DNA of 64,000 nt from Candidatus Electryonea clarkiae (GTDB lineage: Bacteria > Electryoneota > Electryoneia > Electryoneales > Electryoneaceae), in NCBI GenBank assembly GCA_030765455.1, contig JAVCCM010000085.1, positions 55,742-119,741 of the forward strand, read 5' to 3'. Shown here piece after piece: positions 54,326-63,744 of this stretch. A program made the translations under genes and the position numbers. The notes beneath the pieces are model-generated. The model was not told the DNA's origin and ran no database searches. It was given only the letters and a program-made list of their open reading frames with translations. Positions within the stretch are counted from its first letter, which is position 1. Every line of letters begins with the position of its first letter.

Positions 54326-55501
54326 ATGGCAAGATATAAGGGAAAAGATCAAATTCTTATTACTTATAATAGTATTAATAATAGAATATTCGTTGTCATT
54401 TTGGCAGCAATATTTTGTATTTCAATGAGTACATCAATAGTGTTTGCAGATGAAAGCGTAAGCGTCAACGGTGCGTATCTTGGTTTCTTAAACATACTGA
54501 ATCAAGAGAATCAAACCTCAACCGACTCTTCCCGCAGGCAGTTTGATTTTGCCGGGAATATAGATTTCGGTTTTAAACTCCGTGAAGGCGTTACAGGAAC
54601 TATGCAACTTCAAACAGGAACAGGGGGTGGGTCTATTGGATTTCAGGGGCCGCAGGTAGTCGTGACGGATCTGAATATCTTATGGACGCTGAAGAATGAA
54701 TTTGCTCTCACCATTGGCTCGTTTGACACACCCTTTGGATTTGAAACATTGAACCTGACAAATAATGCTGATATGTCATCCAATAATCTCATGATGAATA
54801 ACCTGATGTACAGCGCACTCGGAGGACCTGTCGGCACTCTGAACACTCTTGGGATCAGGGTTGATCATGAGACACAGTGGACCAAAATAATGACTGCTGT
54901 TACCAATGGAACGGATGAATCTGCAGCAAATTTCGATGGTAATTTTGGATATGTTACGACAGTTGGATACAATGCATTACCGGATATGATTTTCACATCT
55001 TTCGCCTATATGAACAGCAAGGATAGGGATAAATCGGGCGTTACCGGCTTAAATGCTGCATTCCAGGGATGGCTTGGTGAACTTTTCCTGGGACCTTATA
55101 GAGATGTGTCATTCACAGGAAATATTGGAGGCTTGGAATTTGACGATGATAGTTCAAGTACCAAGGATATCGTCACTGTATGGTCAGTCGAGGGGAAATA
55201 TGAGTATCTGCCCTATGAGATAGCCTTCCGGGTTTCAGCATGGATGCCGGAAGATGCGAATGGAGATAACACCGGTATATCCACAGTTCTGCCTAATCCC
55301 GGTTTTGGGATAACAGCAAATGGTCAACCTGTACCTGCTGACCAGGATGTAATTCGTTTTCAAATTGGTGGAGCATATAGCTTTAATGATAACCTGAAAC
55401 TGAGAGCTGAATGGATTCTTGACAATTATGATAATAATGATGCGCTGACGAAGGGACACAATGTTAATGGCATCCTGCTTGGTTTGACAGGAATATTTTA
55501 A
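54326..55501 (+). CDS. Porin-like outer-membrane beta-barrel protein
   Basis: A 391-residue protein with GGAG 6 bases before the ATG. A signal peptide (FVVILAAIFCISMSTSIVFA) comes after a polar N-region. The mature part is continuous amphipathic strands (GNIDFGFKLREGVTGTMQLQ, FALTIGSFDTPFGFETLNL, DVSFTGNIGGLEFDDD, LKLRAEWILDNYDNND) and ends LLGLTGIF, with the C-terminal Phe recognised by the BAM machine. SFDTPFGFE resembles the phosphate-selective porin O/P family motif. Substrate unknown. Confidence 0.8.
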   Translation: MARYKGKDQILITYNSINNRIFVVILAAIFCISMSTSIVFADESVSVNGAYLGFLNILNQENQTSTDSSRRQFDFAGNIDFGFKLREGVTGTMQLQTGTGGGSIGFQGPQVVVTDLNILWTLKNEFALTIGSFDTPFGFETLNLTNNADMSSNNLMMNNLMYSALGGPVGTLNTLGIRVDHETQWTKIMTAVTNGTDESAANFDGNFGYVTTVGYNALPDMIFTSFAYMNSKDRDKSGVTGLNAAFQGWLGELFLGPYRDVSFTGNIGGLEFDDDSSSTKDIVTVWSVEGKYEYLPYEIAFRVSAWMPEDANGDNTGISTVLPNPGFGITANGQPVPADQDVIRFQIGGAYSFNDNLKLRAEWILDNYDNNDALTKGHNVNGILLGLTGIF

Positions 55502-55585
55502 AATTATTCAAAAATTACTTGATTGAATCTACATCAATTTTTATAGTGCAATAAATGTTTTTTACTACATCAACAAAGTTAGTTT

Positions 55586-58168
55586 ATGAATGACCTCCAG
55601 GGAGTACGAGTGGTTGAGTCAGGAAAATCTCAAGTAATAGACAAATCTGTAAAGGGATCAATTGTATTTATAGGTATTGCGATTCTATCTCTCGTTTTGC
55701 CTATCCTGGTACGGGAGATAACTCAGATTTATAATTGGAGTTCGTCAGGTTTTGTTTTATGTAGTATCCGTGAGCATCATCAAACTTCGAAAGAAGATGT
55801 ATTAATCTCATTCTGGGGCGTTGAAAATGATGACTTTTTGGGACTGCCATATCCTGTCAGAGGTGATACAATTCTGACGCTTGACGGTATAAAGGCAAAT
55901 CATAAGACATGGTTAACAAAACTTGAATCACCGCATGAACCGGGAAAAGAAGTACCGGTTACGTTTAAGCATAATGGCGAGAATTATAAAAACGTTTTCA
56001 AGACTCGTCCGGTAAAAACTTCATTGTTTATAAGCGTATTAATCCAGCAAATTCTTAAATTACTAATCTTTCTTTCCTTTATTATTGTTGGATTCTGGGC
56101 ATTCCGTAAACGTCCTGATTCCATAGGAGTCCGGTCATTAGCTCTCTATTGTTTTTCTATGGCGGCATTCATGGGTACTACATATATGCCAATGTATCCT
56201 GTCATGGCGTCATTCCAGATTCCATTTGAGCTTCCCTGGAAAATGACCTTAAGAATTATAGCATTCTGTTTTAGTTCATTCTGGCTTTGCATGCATATGG
56301 TATTCCCGCGTCACTCAAGGCTGTTCAAAAAATCACCAATGCTTACATATGCTGTTTGTTTTGCTCCAACATTTATACTGATAATTCTAAATACCATATT
56401 TCAAATCAGGGGTTTCTGGTTTGGAATGGTTACTTATGCGGTGATCCTCGGTCAAGTTATTGCCGGTTTGTTAATTCTACGGCATCATTACGTTGATGCA
56501 GATAATAATCTTGAACGACGTCAGACCAAACTTGTGTTTTGGGGCTCGGGAATTGGTGTTCTGTTGTTTGTCCTCTACATGCTGGATTTCTTAGATATCG
56601 TGCCGCAAACCAAGATGCTGCATGTTAATCATCGCTTAATCTTTACAAATATCATATTTCTGATAATGCTTGCTTCACCTATATCTTTTGCCTACGCTTT
56701 CGGACGATATCGTTTGCTGGAAGTTGAGGGAAGGTTAAAAAGGGGAACGCAATACTTGTTTTTCACAGGAATTCTCCTGGCAATCTTCTTTGCACTTATG
56801 TATGTAATTGGAGAGGTTTTACTTCAAAATATTGGAATAACGCAGAGGACGCCTACATTAATGGTTGCCTTAGCCCTTGCTTTTGGATTTGCTCCCGCTC
56901 AAAGAACTCTTAGCAAATTACTTGAAGCGAGACTATTCCCGGAACGAAAGCAATTGAAATCATTTATTAAAGAATTCCTGCAACACGCTACCGGGATACC
57001 CGACCGGGAAACTTTATGCGGACATCTCGAGGATCGACTCCAGAAAAGCCTGGGCGTCAAGTCTGCTTATGCTATTATTCGTTCCAATGGTATGCCGGAT
57101 CTCACAATATCTGGAAATGAGCCTGTCCCATTTGAACATGATCAGGGTTTAATGGCATATTTGGAAGTTGGAAGACATCCGGTATTACTTGATGAAGCAA
57201 TGGCGTCATCTCAAGTCGATTTTACAGATGATGAAAGAGCCTGGATGATAGGACATGATATTGCGCTTATTCTGCCATTGTTTACTCGCGAAAAAGTAAC
57301 CGGATTGCTGGCTCTGTCGCATAAATTTGAAAAAGAGGATTTCACATCAGAAGAACTGCAAATTCTTACAACATTATCCAGTCACCTGACTCTCGCACTT
57401 GAAAATCTTCGTCTCCTCGAGGAGAATGTAGAAAAACATAGACTTGAGGAGCAGCTTCAGATTGCTCGAAAGGTTCAGGAAGGTTTTCTGCCTCAAGAAA
57501 TTCCCGAAACGCCGGGACTTGAAATTACAGGTGGAAGTACATTCTCCCTTGAAGTGGCAGGGGACTATTATGATGTAATTCCTGTGGATAATGGCAGAAC
57601 GGTACTCGCAATAGGTGATGTTTCCGGCAAAGGAGCCGGAGCGGCGATGATAATGGCGAACCTGCAGGCTTCATTGCGTGCGTTATGCGGTGTCGGGTTG
57701 GAGTTGGATAAACTCGTAACACAAATTAACGATATTATTTACCGGAACACTGACTCTGAGCAATATATCACCTTTTTCGTTGGAATATTCGATCCTTCAG
57801 ACAATTCTTTTAACTTTGTGAATGCAGGGCACAATCATCCCCTAATCGCGAGAAAAGATGGCACTCTCGAAATGTTGGAGGCTGGTGGATTGATCCTTGG
57901 TGCACTAACCAACATCATTTATAACCAGGGAAAGGTTATTCTTGAACCTGAAGATTTACTATTTCTCTACACCGACGGCTTGAGCGAAGCTATGAATCTG
58001 GACGATGAAGAATTCGGTGAAACAAGAATTCGAGACCGGCTGATTTCCGACAGATCAAAGCCGATCAAAGATATCATGGATAATTTGATCAATGATATAT
58101 CAAAATTCAGTATCGAAGGTCCGCCCGGCGATGATCTTACACTACTTGTAGCTCGAGTAAAATCCTGA
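55586..58168 (+). CDS. Membrane PP2C (SpoIIE/RsbU-type) phosphatase with PDZ and GAF domains
   Basis: An 860-residue signalling protein. One N-terminal membrane helix is followed by an extracytoplasmic PDZ-like domain (LPYPVRGDTILTLDG ... VPVTFKHNGENYKNVF), about eight more helices (150-430), a GAF domain (about 480-620, LFTREKVTGLLALSHKFEKE), a coiled-coil linker (LEEQLQIARKVQEGFLPQEI) and a PP2C domain with metal sites in AGDYYDVIPV, GDVSGKGAGAAMIMA, VNAGHNHPLI, LFLYTDGLSEA and GDDLTLLV. Such enzymes dephosphorylate Ser on anti-anti-sigma factors and switch sigma factors. No anti-sigma pair lies nearby. The start has no strong ribosome site. Confidence 0.9.
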   Translation: MNDLQGVRVVESGKSQVIDKSVKGSIVFIGIAILSLVLPILVREITQIYNWSSSGFVLCSIREHHQTSKEDVLISFWGVENDDFLGLPYPVRGDTILTLDGIKANHKTWLTKLESPHEPGKEVPVTFKHNGENYKNVFKTRPVKTSLFISVLIQQILKLLIFLSFIIVGFWAFRKRPDSIGVRSLALYCFSMAAFMGTTYMPMYPVMASFQIPFELPWKMTLRIIAFCFSSFWLCMHMVFPRHSRLFKKSPMLTYAVCFAPTFILIILNTIFQIRGFWFGMVTYAVILGQVIAGLLILRHHYVDADNNLERRQTKLVFWGSGIGVLLFVLYMLDFLDIVPQTKMLHVNHRLIFTNIIFLIMLASPISFAYAFGRYRLLEVEGRLKRGTQYLFFTGILLAIFFALMYVIGEVLLQNIGITQRTPTLMVALALAFGFAPAQRTLSKLLEARLFPERKQLKSFIKEFLQHATGIPDRETLCGHLEDRLQKSLGVKSAYAIIRSNGMPDLTISGNEPVPFEHDQGLMAYLEVGRHPVLLDEAMASSQVDFTDDERAWMIGHDIALILPLFTREKVTGLLALSHKFEKEDFTSEELQILTTLSSHLTLALENLRLLEENVEKHRLEEQLQIARKVQEGFLPQEIPETPGLEITGGSTFSLEVAGDYYDVIPVDNGRTVLAIGDVSGKGAGAAMIMANLQASLRALCGVGLELDKLVTQINDIIYRNTDSEQYITFFVGIFDPSDNSFNFVNAGHNHPLIARKDGTLEMLEAGGLILGALTNIIYNQGKVILEPEDLLFLYTDGLSEAMNLDDEEFGETRIRDRLISDRSKPIKDIMDNLINDISKFSIEGPPGDDLTLLVARVKS

Positions 58169-58263
58169 AGTTCGATTATTGTATAGTTTGGTGTCATTCA
58201 TCAACCATACACTTACGACTATAAAATAACTACTGGATCAGTTCATATGCTTTGGGGTGGTCT

Positions 58264-58343
58264 GTCATTCTCGGGCTTGACCCGGGAATCCACCGTTTGC
58301 ATTGAATCCGAGCATGGATTCCCGGGTCAAGCCCGAGAATGAC
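58264..58343. repeat. 80-bp palindromic GTCATTC-family element, copy upstream of SGNH gene
   Basis: Perfect 29-base arms (58264-58292 and 58315-58343, outer end GTCATTCTCGGGCTTGACCC) around a 22-base loop. It differs from 59796-59875 at one base. Flanking 25-30 bases on each side also match that copy, in inverted order. It fills most of the gap before the SGNH gene. Confidence 0.8.
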
Positions 58344-58394
58344 AACCCATTGAATCAAATGAATCAATGTACTACTAACTAACTATTGAATTTT

Positions 58395-59687
58395 ATGAAC
58401 TCTCCGGATTCACAGAAAATCAATGCCGGTTCACTATTTATATTTAGTGCTCTGATTTTTTTTGTTGTCTCAATAGTCTGGGGGATAATACTTCTTTTCA
58501 ATCTTCTTCCTGAAAAACTTCCTTTCGGTGGTGCTGATCAACTGAAAACGGTCTTTCCAGGACTTTTAGTTCAAGCTTTCCTATTTGCAGGCTTGGGAAT
58601 AAGCGCTCGCATAATCCCGGGTTTAAGAAGATTTGCATCAAATAATCAGGTTTTGAATATTCTTCTCCTCATACTTGTTCTGTATCTTCCGATTTCAATT
58701 CTTGAGATCACTCTTGCACCCTTTGTTGGTGATGACAAACCAACCTCAATCTTTACCCATGACATGAAACGGATATGGAAACTAAAACCGAATGCAGAGG
58801 ATTACTGGGGTGGACAAATTGTTAAGATTAACAACAAGGGGCTTCGTGGGAGGGAAGTAGAATACGGTAAGCCAGAGGGAGTAATAAGGATCCTATATCT
58901 CGGCGATTCTGTAACTTTCGGATATCGTCTTATCAACGATGAGGATTGTTTCCCCGATAAAACTGAACCGATTCTGGAGGAAAACCTGGGTTGTGAAATA
59001 GAGACTGTTAACGCCGGAATTGGAGGATATTCACCCTGGCAGGAACATTTGTACCTGATTGAGGAAGGAGTAAAATACAATCCGGATGCAGTCGTATTAA
59101 TCCTGGTGTTGAATGATTTTACACAGAAATTCATGCTGACACGTTTTGGCGGGTTTTGGGAGGGATATCAGCTTGCTATGAATAGTACATACCTTATGGG
59201 AAGACTGTCTGCACACAGTAATATAATGAGCTTCATCAAGAAGAAAATCCTTGAACGACGGTTTGGATTTGATCCTGTTCTCAGGGCTGAGGATAATGAA
59301 TTCACAACAACCTCTGATTTTCTCTATCAGCCTGACTCGAAGCAGGTTCAACTTGCTGAGAAAACCACTCTTGAAAACCTTGAAAAACTGCTGATTGATT
59401 GCAGAGAGATGAATTTGCCTCTGCTTGCGGTGTTCTTCCCACCCAGGTTCCAGCTTGAAAATATGGATGCATCTCACCGTCCACAGGAAATCTTAGGTGA
59501 TTTCTTTACCAAAATGGACACTCCATTCCTGGATTTACATCCTGGCATCGCAAAACGCATGAACAGTTCTGGATTAAAACCTGAGCATCTCTATCTTGAT
59601 GATATTCACCCGACGAGTCTTGGGAATACTATCGCAGCGGAGGAAATTGCCCAGGCGCTCATGAAGCATGAGCTTATTGCACCATAA
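58395..59687 (+). CDS. Membrane-anchored SGNH/GDSL hydrolase
   Basis: A 430-residue protein from ATG 58395 (a TTG three codons earlier is rejected). Three hydrophobic helices (about 15-40, 55-75, 88-110) precede an SGNH domain: block I LYLGDSVTFGYR with the nucleophile Ser, block II Gly in NAGIGGYSPWQEH, block III Asn in LILVLNDF and block V DDIHPTSLG with the catalytic Asp-His pair. It resembles AlgX/DltD-like or O-acyl esterases acting on envelope glycans. It is bracketed by two near-identical palindromic elements (58264 and 59796). Confidence 0.84.
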   Translation: MNSPDSQKINAGSLFIFSALIFFVVSIVWGIILLFNLLPEKLPFGGADQLKTVFPGLLVQAFLFAGLGISARIIPGLRRFASNNQVLNILLLILVLYLPISILEITLAPFVGDDKPTSIFTHDMKRIWKLKPNAEDYWGGQIVKINNKGLRGREVEYGKPEGVIRILYLGDSVTFGYRLINDEDCFPDKTEPILEENLGCEIETVNAGIGGYSPWQEHLYLIEEGVKYNPDAVVLILVLNDFTQKFMLTRFGGFWEGYQLAMNSTYLMGRLSAHSNIMSFIKKKILERRFGFDPVLRAEDNEFTTTSDFLYQPDSKQVQLAEKTTLENLEKLLIDCREMNLPLLAVFFPPRFQLENMDASHRPQEILGDFFTKMDTPFLDLHPGIAKRMNSSGLKPEHLYLDDIHPTSLGNTIAAEEIAQALMKHELIAP

Positions 59688-59795
59688 AATCCCGAACCCA
59701 CTATTCAGGAATCCAATGATATATTTTAAAACAGGTTGCGCTGATAATTACATGGATTGAAGAACTAGTACATTGATTCTTGACTATGAGGAGTT

Positions 59796-59875
59796 GTCAT
59801 TCTCGGGCTTGACCCAGGAATCCACCGTTTGCATTGAATCCGAGCATGGATTCCCGGGTCAAGCCCGAGAATGAC
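59796..59875. repeat. 80-bp palindromic GTCATTC-family element, copy downstream of SGNH gene
   Basis: The same 80-base element as 58264-58343, with G to A at one position of the left arm (CCCAGG for CCCGGG). It accounts for part of the 432-bp gap 59688-60119; the remainder is AT-rich with no gene or convincing signal. Confidence 0.8.
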
Positions 59876-60119
59876 AGAACAACCCCAAAGCATGTGAATT
59901 GATCTACCAGTTCACTTTTGCGAGTCGGTTGATTTGGGAAATTGTGATAAAGAAATAACAGAGCATGTTGAGCCGGTAATTATTGGAATAAAAACTCCAT
60001 TTGTTCTCGTCCAGCAGAATATTATCACTTATATTCCATCCTAACTAAGTGTCACCATCCTGAATTGCTTACATGCTGATACTGCAGGCAACTTATTTAA
60101 TCATAAATAGGATGTTTCA

Positions 60120-63100
60120 ATGTTTCATAAAACATTATTAATTACAATTTTGGTTCTGTTTCTTGCTTCATGTGCGGAAGCTTATAATCCTGTTGATGAG
60201 GTTATCCGCTTGAGTACTGCAATTGAAGCTGATACTACTAATTCGATAGCCTATTTTAAACGAGGTGATATTTACCAAGAAATTGGTGAATTTGACCTGG
60301 CTATCAGTGATTATTCTAAGACAATCGAATTAGACCCGAATTATACCATCGCTTATTACAACCGAGGATGTGCTTATGATAAAATTGGTGATTACGAATC
60401 AGCAATCAGTGATTATTCCAAATCTATCGAATTAAATCCAAAACATGCCCTGGCATATAATAACCGTGGGAACGTTTATAAGGCTAAAGGTCGCAATGAC
60501 TTAGCAATTGTCGATTATACTAAAGCTATCGAATTGGATTCGGATTATGCTGATGCTTATTACAACCGCGGAATTGTTCATCTGGATAATGGTGAGTATG
60601 ACTTAGCAATCCGAGATTATTCCAGGGCAATTGAATTAGATGCAAAATTTACGAAGGCATATAATAACCGCGGGATAGCATATAAAGCTCAAGATAGCTA
60701 TGATTTATCAATCAGTGATTATTCTGAGGCTATCAAATTGGACTCGAATTATGTTGATGCTTATTTCAACCGTGGGATTGTTTATCAGGCTAATGGCGAA
60801 TATGAACTGGCAACTGGTGATTACTCTAAGGCTATTGAGTTAGACCCCAATTTCTCAACTACCTACAACAACAGTGGAAATGTTTATAAGGCTAAAGGTG
60901 ACTATGAGTTAGCAATCAATGATTATACAAAAGCTATCGAATTGTACTCAGAATATGTTGATGCTTATTACAACCGTGGGATTGTTTATCAGGAAAAAGG
61001 CGACAATGACCTGGCAATTAGTGATTACTCCAAGGCAATCGAATTTGATCAGTATTACGTAATGGCTTACATCAACCGTGGAAATGTTTATAAGGCTGAA
61101 GGTAAAGATGATCTGGCAATCAGTGATTACACAATAGCAGTCGAGTTGGACTCGAATGATACGAGGGCATTTTACAATCGTAGTTTGGCATATAATAACA
61201 TTGGCAACCGTGAATCAGAGATTTCAGATTTAGATAAGGTGATCGAATTAGACCCGAATTTCGCCGGGGCATCCTACAAGCGAGGATTAGCATACTACAA
61301 CATTGGTAACCATGAATTAGCGATATCGGATTTTGGTAAGGCAATTGAATTGGATCCGAATTTCGCCGGGGCATTTTACAACCGTGGATTAATATACTAT
61401 CATATTGGTAACTATGAATTAGCAATAAAGGATTTTAGCAGGGCAATTGGATTAGATTCGAATATTGATGGTGCATTTTACAACAGTGGATTAGCTTACT
61501 ATAACATTGGTAACTATGAATTAGCCATCTCAGATTTAACTATGGCAATTGAATTAGATCCGAAATTCGCCAAAGCATTATACAAGCGTGGAGTGACCTA
61601 CTATAACATTGGCAATCCTGAGTTGGCGATAACAGATTTTAGTGAGTCAATTGAATTAGACCCGAATTTCGCCGGCTCTTATTATGACCGTGGGATAATT
61701 TATCAGGAGAAAGGTGACGATGATTCAGCAATAAGTGATTATTCCAAATTTATCCAATTAAATCCCAATGATGCAAAGGCTTACAACAACAGGGGGGCTG
61801 CTTATAACGCAAAAGGCAAATCAGAGCTTGCTATTCAGGATTACACCAGGGCAATCGAATTAGATCCAAAATATACAGGTGCTTATTTCAACCGTGGAAT
61901 TGTGTATAAGGCTAAGCGTAACTATGACTTAGCAATCAGCGATTATTCCAGGGTTATCGAATTGAACTCGAGTAATGTCGATGCTTTTTCCAGCCGCGGG
62001 ATTGTATATCAAGAGATTGGTAAGTATGAATTAGCTATCAGTGATTATTCAAAAGTAATCGAATTAGATCCAAATTATACCATTGCCTATTACAACCGTG
62101 GATGCGCGTATGATGAATTAGGTGACGCTGGCTCAGCAATCAATGATTATTCAAGGACGATAAAATTAGATCCAAACTATACGGACGCATATTACAACCG
62201 TGGAACTGATTATAACGCTGCAGGCAAATTAAATTCTGCAATAAAAGATTACAACAAGACAATCGAATTAGATCCAAATTACACAGACGCTTACTATAAC
62301 CTTGGAATTGTTTATAAGGCTAAAGGAAACTACGACTTAGCAATCACATATTATTCGAGAGTTATCGAATTAGATCCGAAATACACAGATGCCTATTACA
62401 ATCGTGGAATTATTTATAACTCCAAGGGTGATTATGATTTAGCAATCCGTGATTATTCAATGGCTATTGAACTAAATCCGAATTTTGCGATTGCATATAA
62501 TAATCGTGGGATTGTTTACAAAGCCAAAGGAGAATTTGACTCAGCAATCCGTGATTATTCCAGGGCTATTGTCTTAGATCCCAACTATGCAATTGCCTAT
62601 AACAACCGTGGGATAGTTCATAAGGCTAAAGGTGAGGATGACCTGACAATCCGTGATTATTCAAAGGCTATTGAATTAGACCCGAAATATGCGAAGGCAT
62701 ATAACAACCGTGGGAATGTTTATAAGGCTAAAGGTGAGGATGACCTGGCAATCAGTGATTATTCCAGCGCTATTGAGTTGGACCCGAATTATACCATTGC
62801 TTATTACAACCGTGGAATTGTCTATCAGGAAAAAGGTGAATATGACCTGACAATCAAAGATTATTCCATGGTCATAAAATTAGACCCAAATTTTAGAGAT
62901 GCTTATAATAACCGGGGAACTGTCTATATGACTAAAGGTGACGATTACCTGGCAATCCGTGATTATTCCAGGGCTATTAAATTAGATCCAAAATATATTG
63001 ATACATATAACAACCGTGGATTAGCATATTATAACATTGGTAAAAATGAATTAGCGATAACGGATTTAAGTAAGGTAGTTGAATCATACCCAAATAGTGC

Positions 63101-63434
63101 CGGGGCATATTTTAACCGTGGGATTGCTTATGAGGATAAGGGTGACTATGACCTGGCAATCAGCGATTATACAAAATTTATCGAATTATATCCGAACTAT
63201 GCTATGGCACATTATAACCGGGGTAGTTCCTATTTGAATAGTGGCAATTATGAAGAGGCAATCAACGATTTTAATAAAGCTATTGAATTAGATCCCGATT
63301 ATGCTGACGCATTTTATAACCGTGCATTTGCCTATAAGAATATTGAAGATATAGAGAACGCCCGCCGTGATTTCCAAAAAGCCCTTGAATTTGGCACTAC
63401 GGACGCACAAGCTGAACTGGATTCTTTGAAGTGA
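60120..63434 (+). CDS. Lipoprotein made of 31 tandem TPR units
   Basis: A 1104-residue protein. The signal peptide ends in FLASC, a lipobox. From residue about 44 to the end, 31 consecutive 34-residue TPRs can be counted, close to the consensus DAYYNRGIVYKAKGDYD followed by LAISDYSKAIELDPNY. One variant class has AYYNIGN in the loop (units 10-14, 28), showing block duplication. At DNA level the units are 102-bp near-repeats. The lack of any other domain and the lipid anchor suggest a long superhelical scaffold at the cell envelope. AGGA precedes the ATG. No partner gene is evident. Confidence 0.9.
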   Translation: MFHKTLLITILVLFLASCAEAYNPVDEVIRLSTAIEADTTNSIAYFKRGDIYQEIGEFDLAISDYSKTIELDPNYTIAYYNRGCAYDKIGDYESAISDYSKSIELNPKHALAYNNRGNVYKAKGRNDLAIVDYTKAIELDSDYADAYYNRGIVHLDNGEYDLAIRDYSRAIELDAKFTKAYNNRGIAYKAQDSYDLSISDYSEAIKLDSNYVDAYFNRGIVYQANGEYELATGDYSKAIELDPNFSTTYNNSGNVYKAKGDYELAINDYTKAIELYSEYVDAYYNRGIVYQEKGDNDLAISDYSKAIEFDQYYVMAYINRGNVYKAEGKDDLAISDYTIAVELDSNDTRAFYNRSLAYNNIGNRESEISDLDKVIELDPNFAGASYKRGLAYYNIGNHELAISDFGKAIELDPNFAGAFYNRGLIYYHIGNYELAIKDFSRAIGLDSNIDGAFYNSGLAYYNIGNYELAISDLTMAIELDPKFAKALYKRGVTYYNIGNPELAITDFSESIELDPNFAGSYYDRGIIYQEKGDDDSAISDYSKFIQLNPNDAKAYNNRGAAYNAKGKSELAIQDYTRAIELDPKYTGAYFNRGIVYKAKRNYDLAISDYSRVIELNSSNVDAFSSRGIVYQEIGKYELAISDYSKVIELDPNYTIAYYNRGCAYDELGDAGSAINDYSRTIKLDPNYTDAYYNRGTDYNAAGKLNSAIKDYNKTIELDPNYTDAYYNLGIVYKAKGNYDLAITYYSRVIELDPKYTDAYYNRGIIYNSKGDYDLAIRDYSMAIELNPNFAIAYNNRGIVYKAKGEFDSAIRDYSRAIVLDPNYAIAYNNRGIVHKAKGEDDLTIRDYSKAIELDPKYAKAYNNRGNVYKAKGEDDLAISDYSSAIELDPNYTIAYYNRGIVYQEKGEYDLTIKDYSMVIKLDPNFRDAYNNRGTVYMTKGDDYLAIRDYSRAIKLDPKYIDTYNNRGLAYYNIGKNELAITDLSKVVESYPNSAGAYFNRGIAYEDKGDYDLAISDYTKFIELYPNYAMAHYNRGSSYLNSGNYEEAINDFNKAIELDPDYADAFYNRAFAYKNIEDIENARRDFQKALEFGTTDAQAELDSLK

Positions 63435-63611
63435 CAGGTGCATAACCTGGCAGGATTAGCTCACAATACGTATAATATCTCTTGATATTCCATATACACT
63501 AAGCGTAACCATCATTTTCCGCTCACTTCGAAGCAAAATCCCAAATATCCCAAATTCAAGATATTAGGATCGACAAATATGGAATTGTTTTGTGTATTTT
63601 AGTAAAAGGTC

Positions 63612-63640
63612 TTGACATGTAATAATATAATGCTTAGAAT
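63612..63640 (+). promoter_or_regulatory. Candidate sigma70-type promoter
   Basis: Perfect TTGACA (63612-63617), a 17-base spacer and TAGAAT (63635-63640). No gene follows inside the window, so it may serve a gene or small RNA beyond 64000 or be fortuitous. Confidence 0.35.
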
Positions 63641-63715
63641 ATATAGCAACTATTCTTGTTAACTAACCGCATCCCCAATGTAATTAGTAGCGAGCTGAAC
63701 AAACCGTCAGAATGT

Positions 63716-63744
63716 GTCATTCTCGGGCTTGACCCGGGAATCCA
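63716..63744 (+). repeat. Half-copy of the GTCATTC element
   Basis: One 29-base arm, identical to 58264-58292; the opposite arm is absent within the next 100 bases. Confidence 0.7.

Noticed and set aside
58264..59875. Composite transposon around the SGNH gene
   Set aside because: No transposase between the two elements and no visible target duplications; kept only as a recombination-prone bracket.
60120..63434. CRISPR-like spaced DNA repeats
   Set aside because: The 102-bp periodicity is the coding sequence of TPR units, not short direct repeats with unique spacers.
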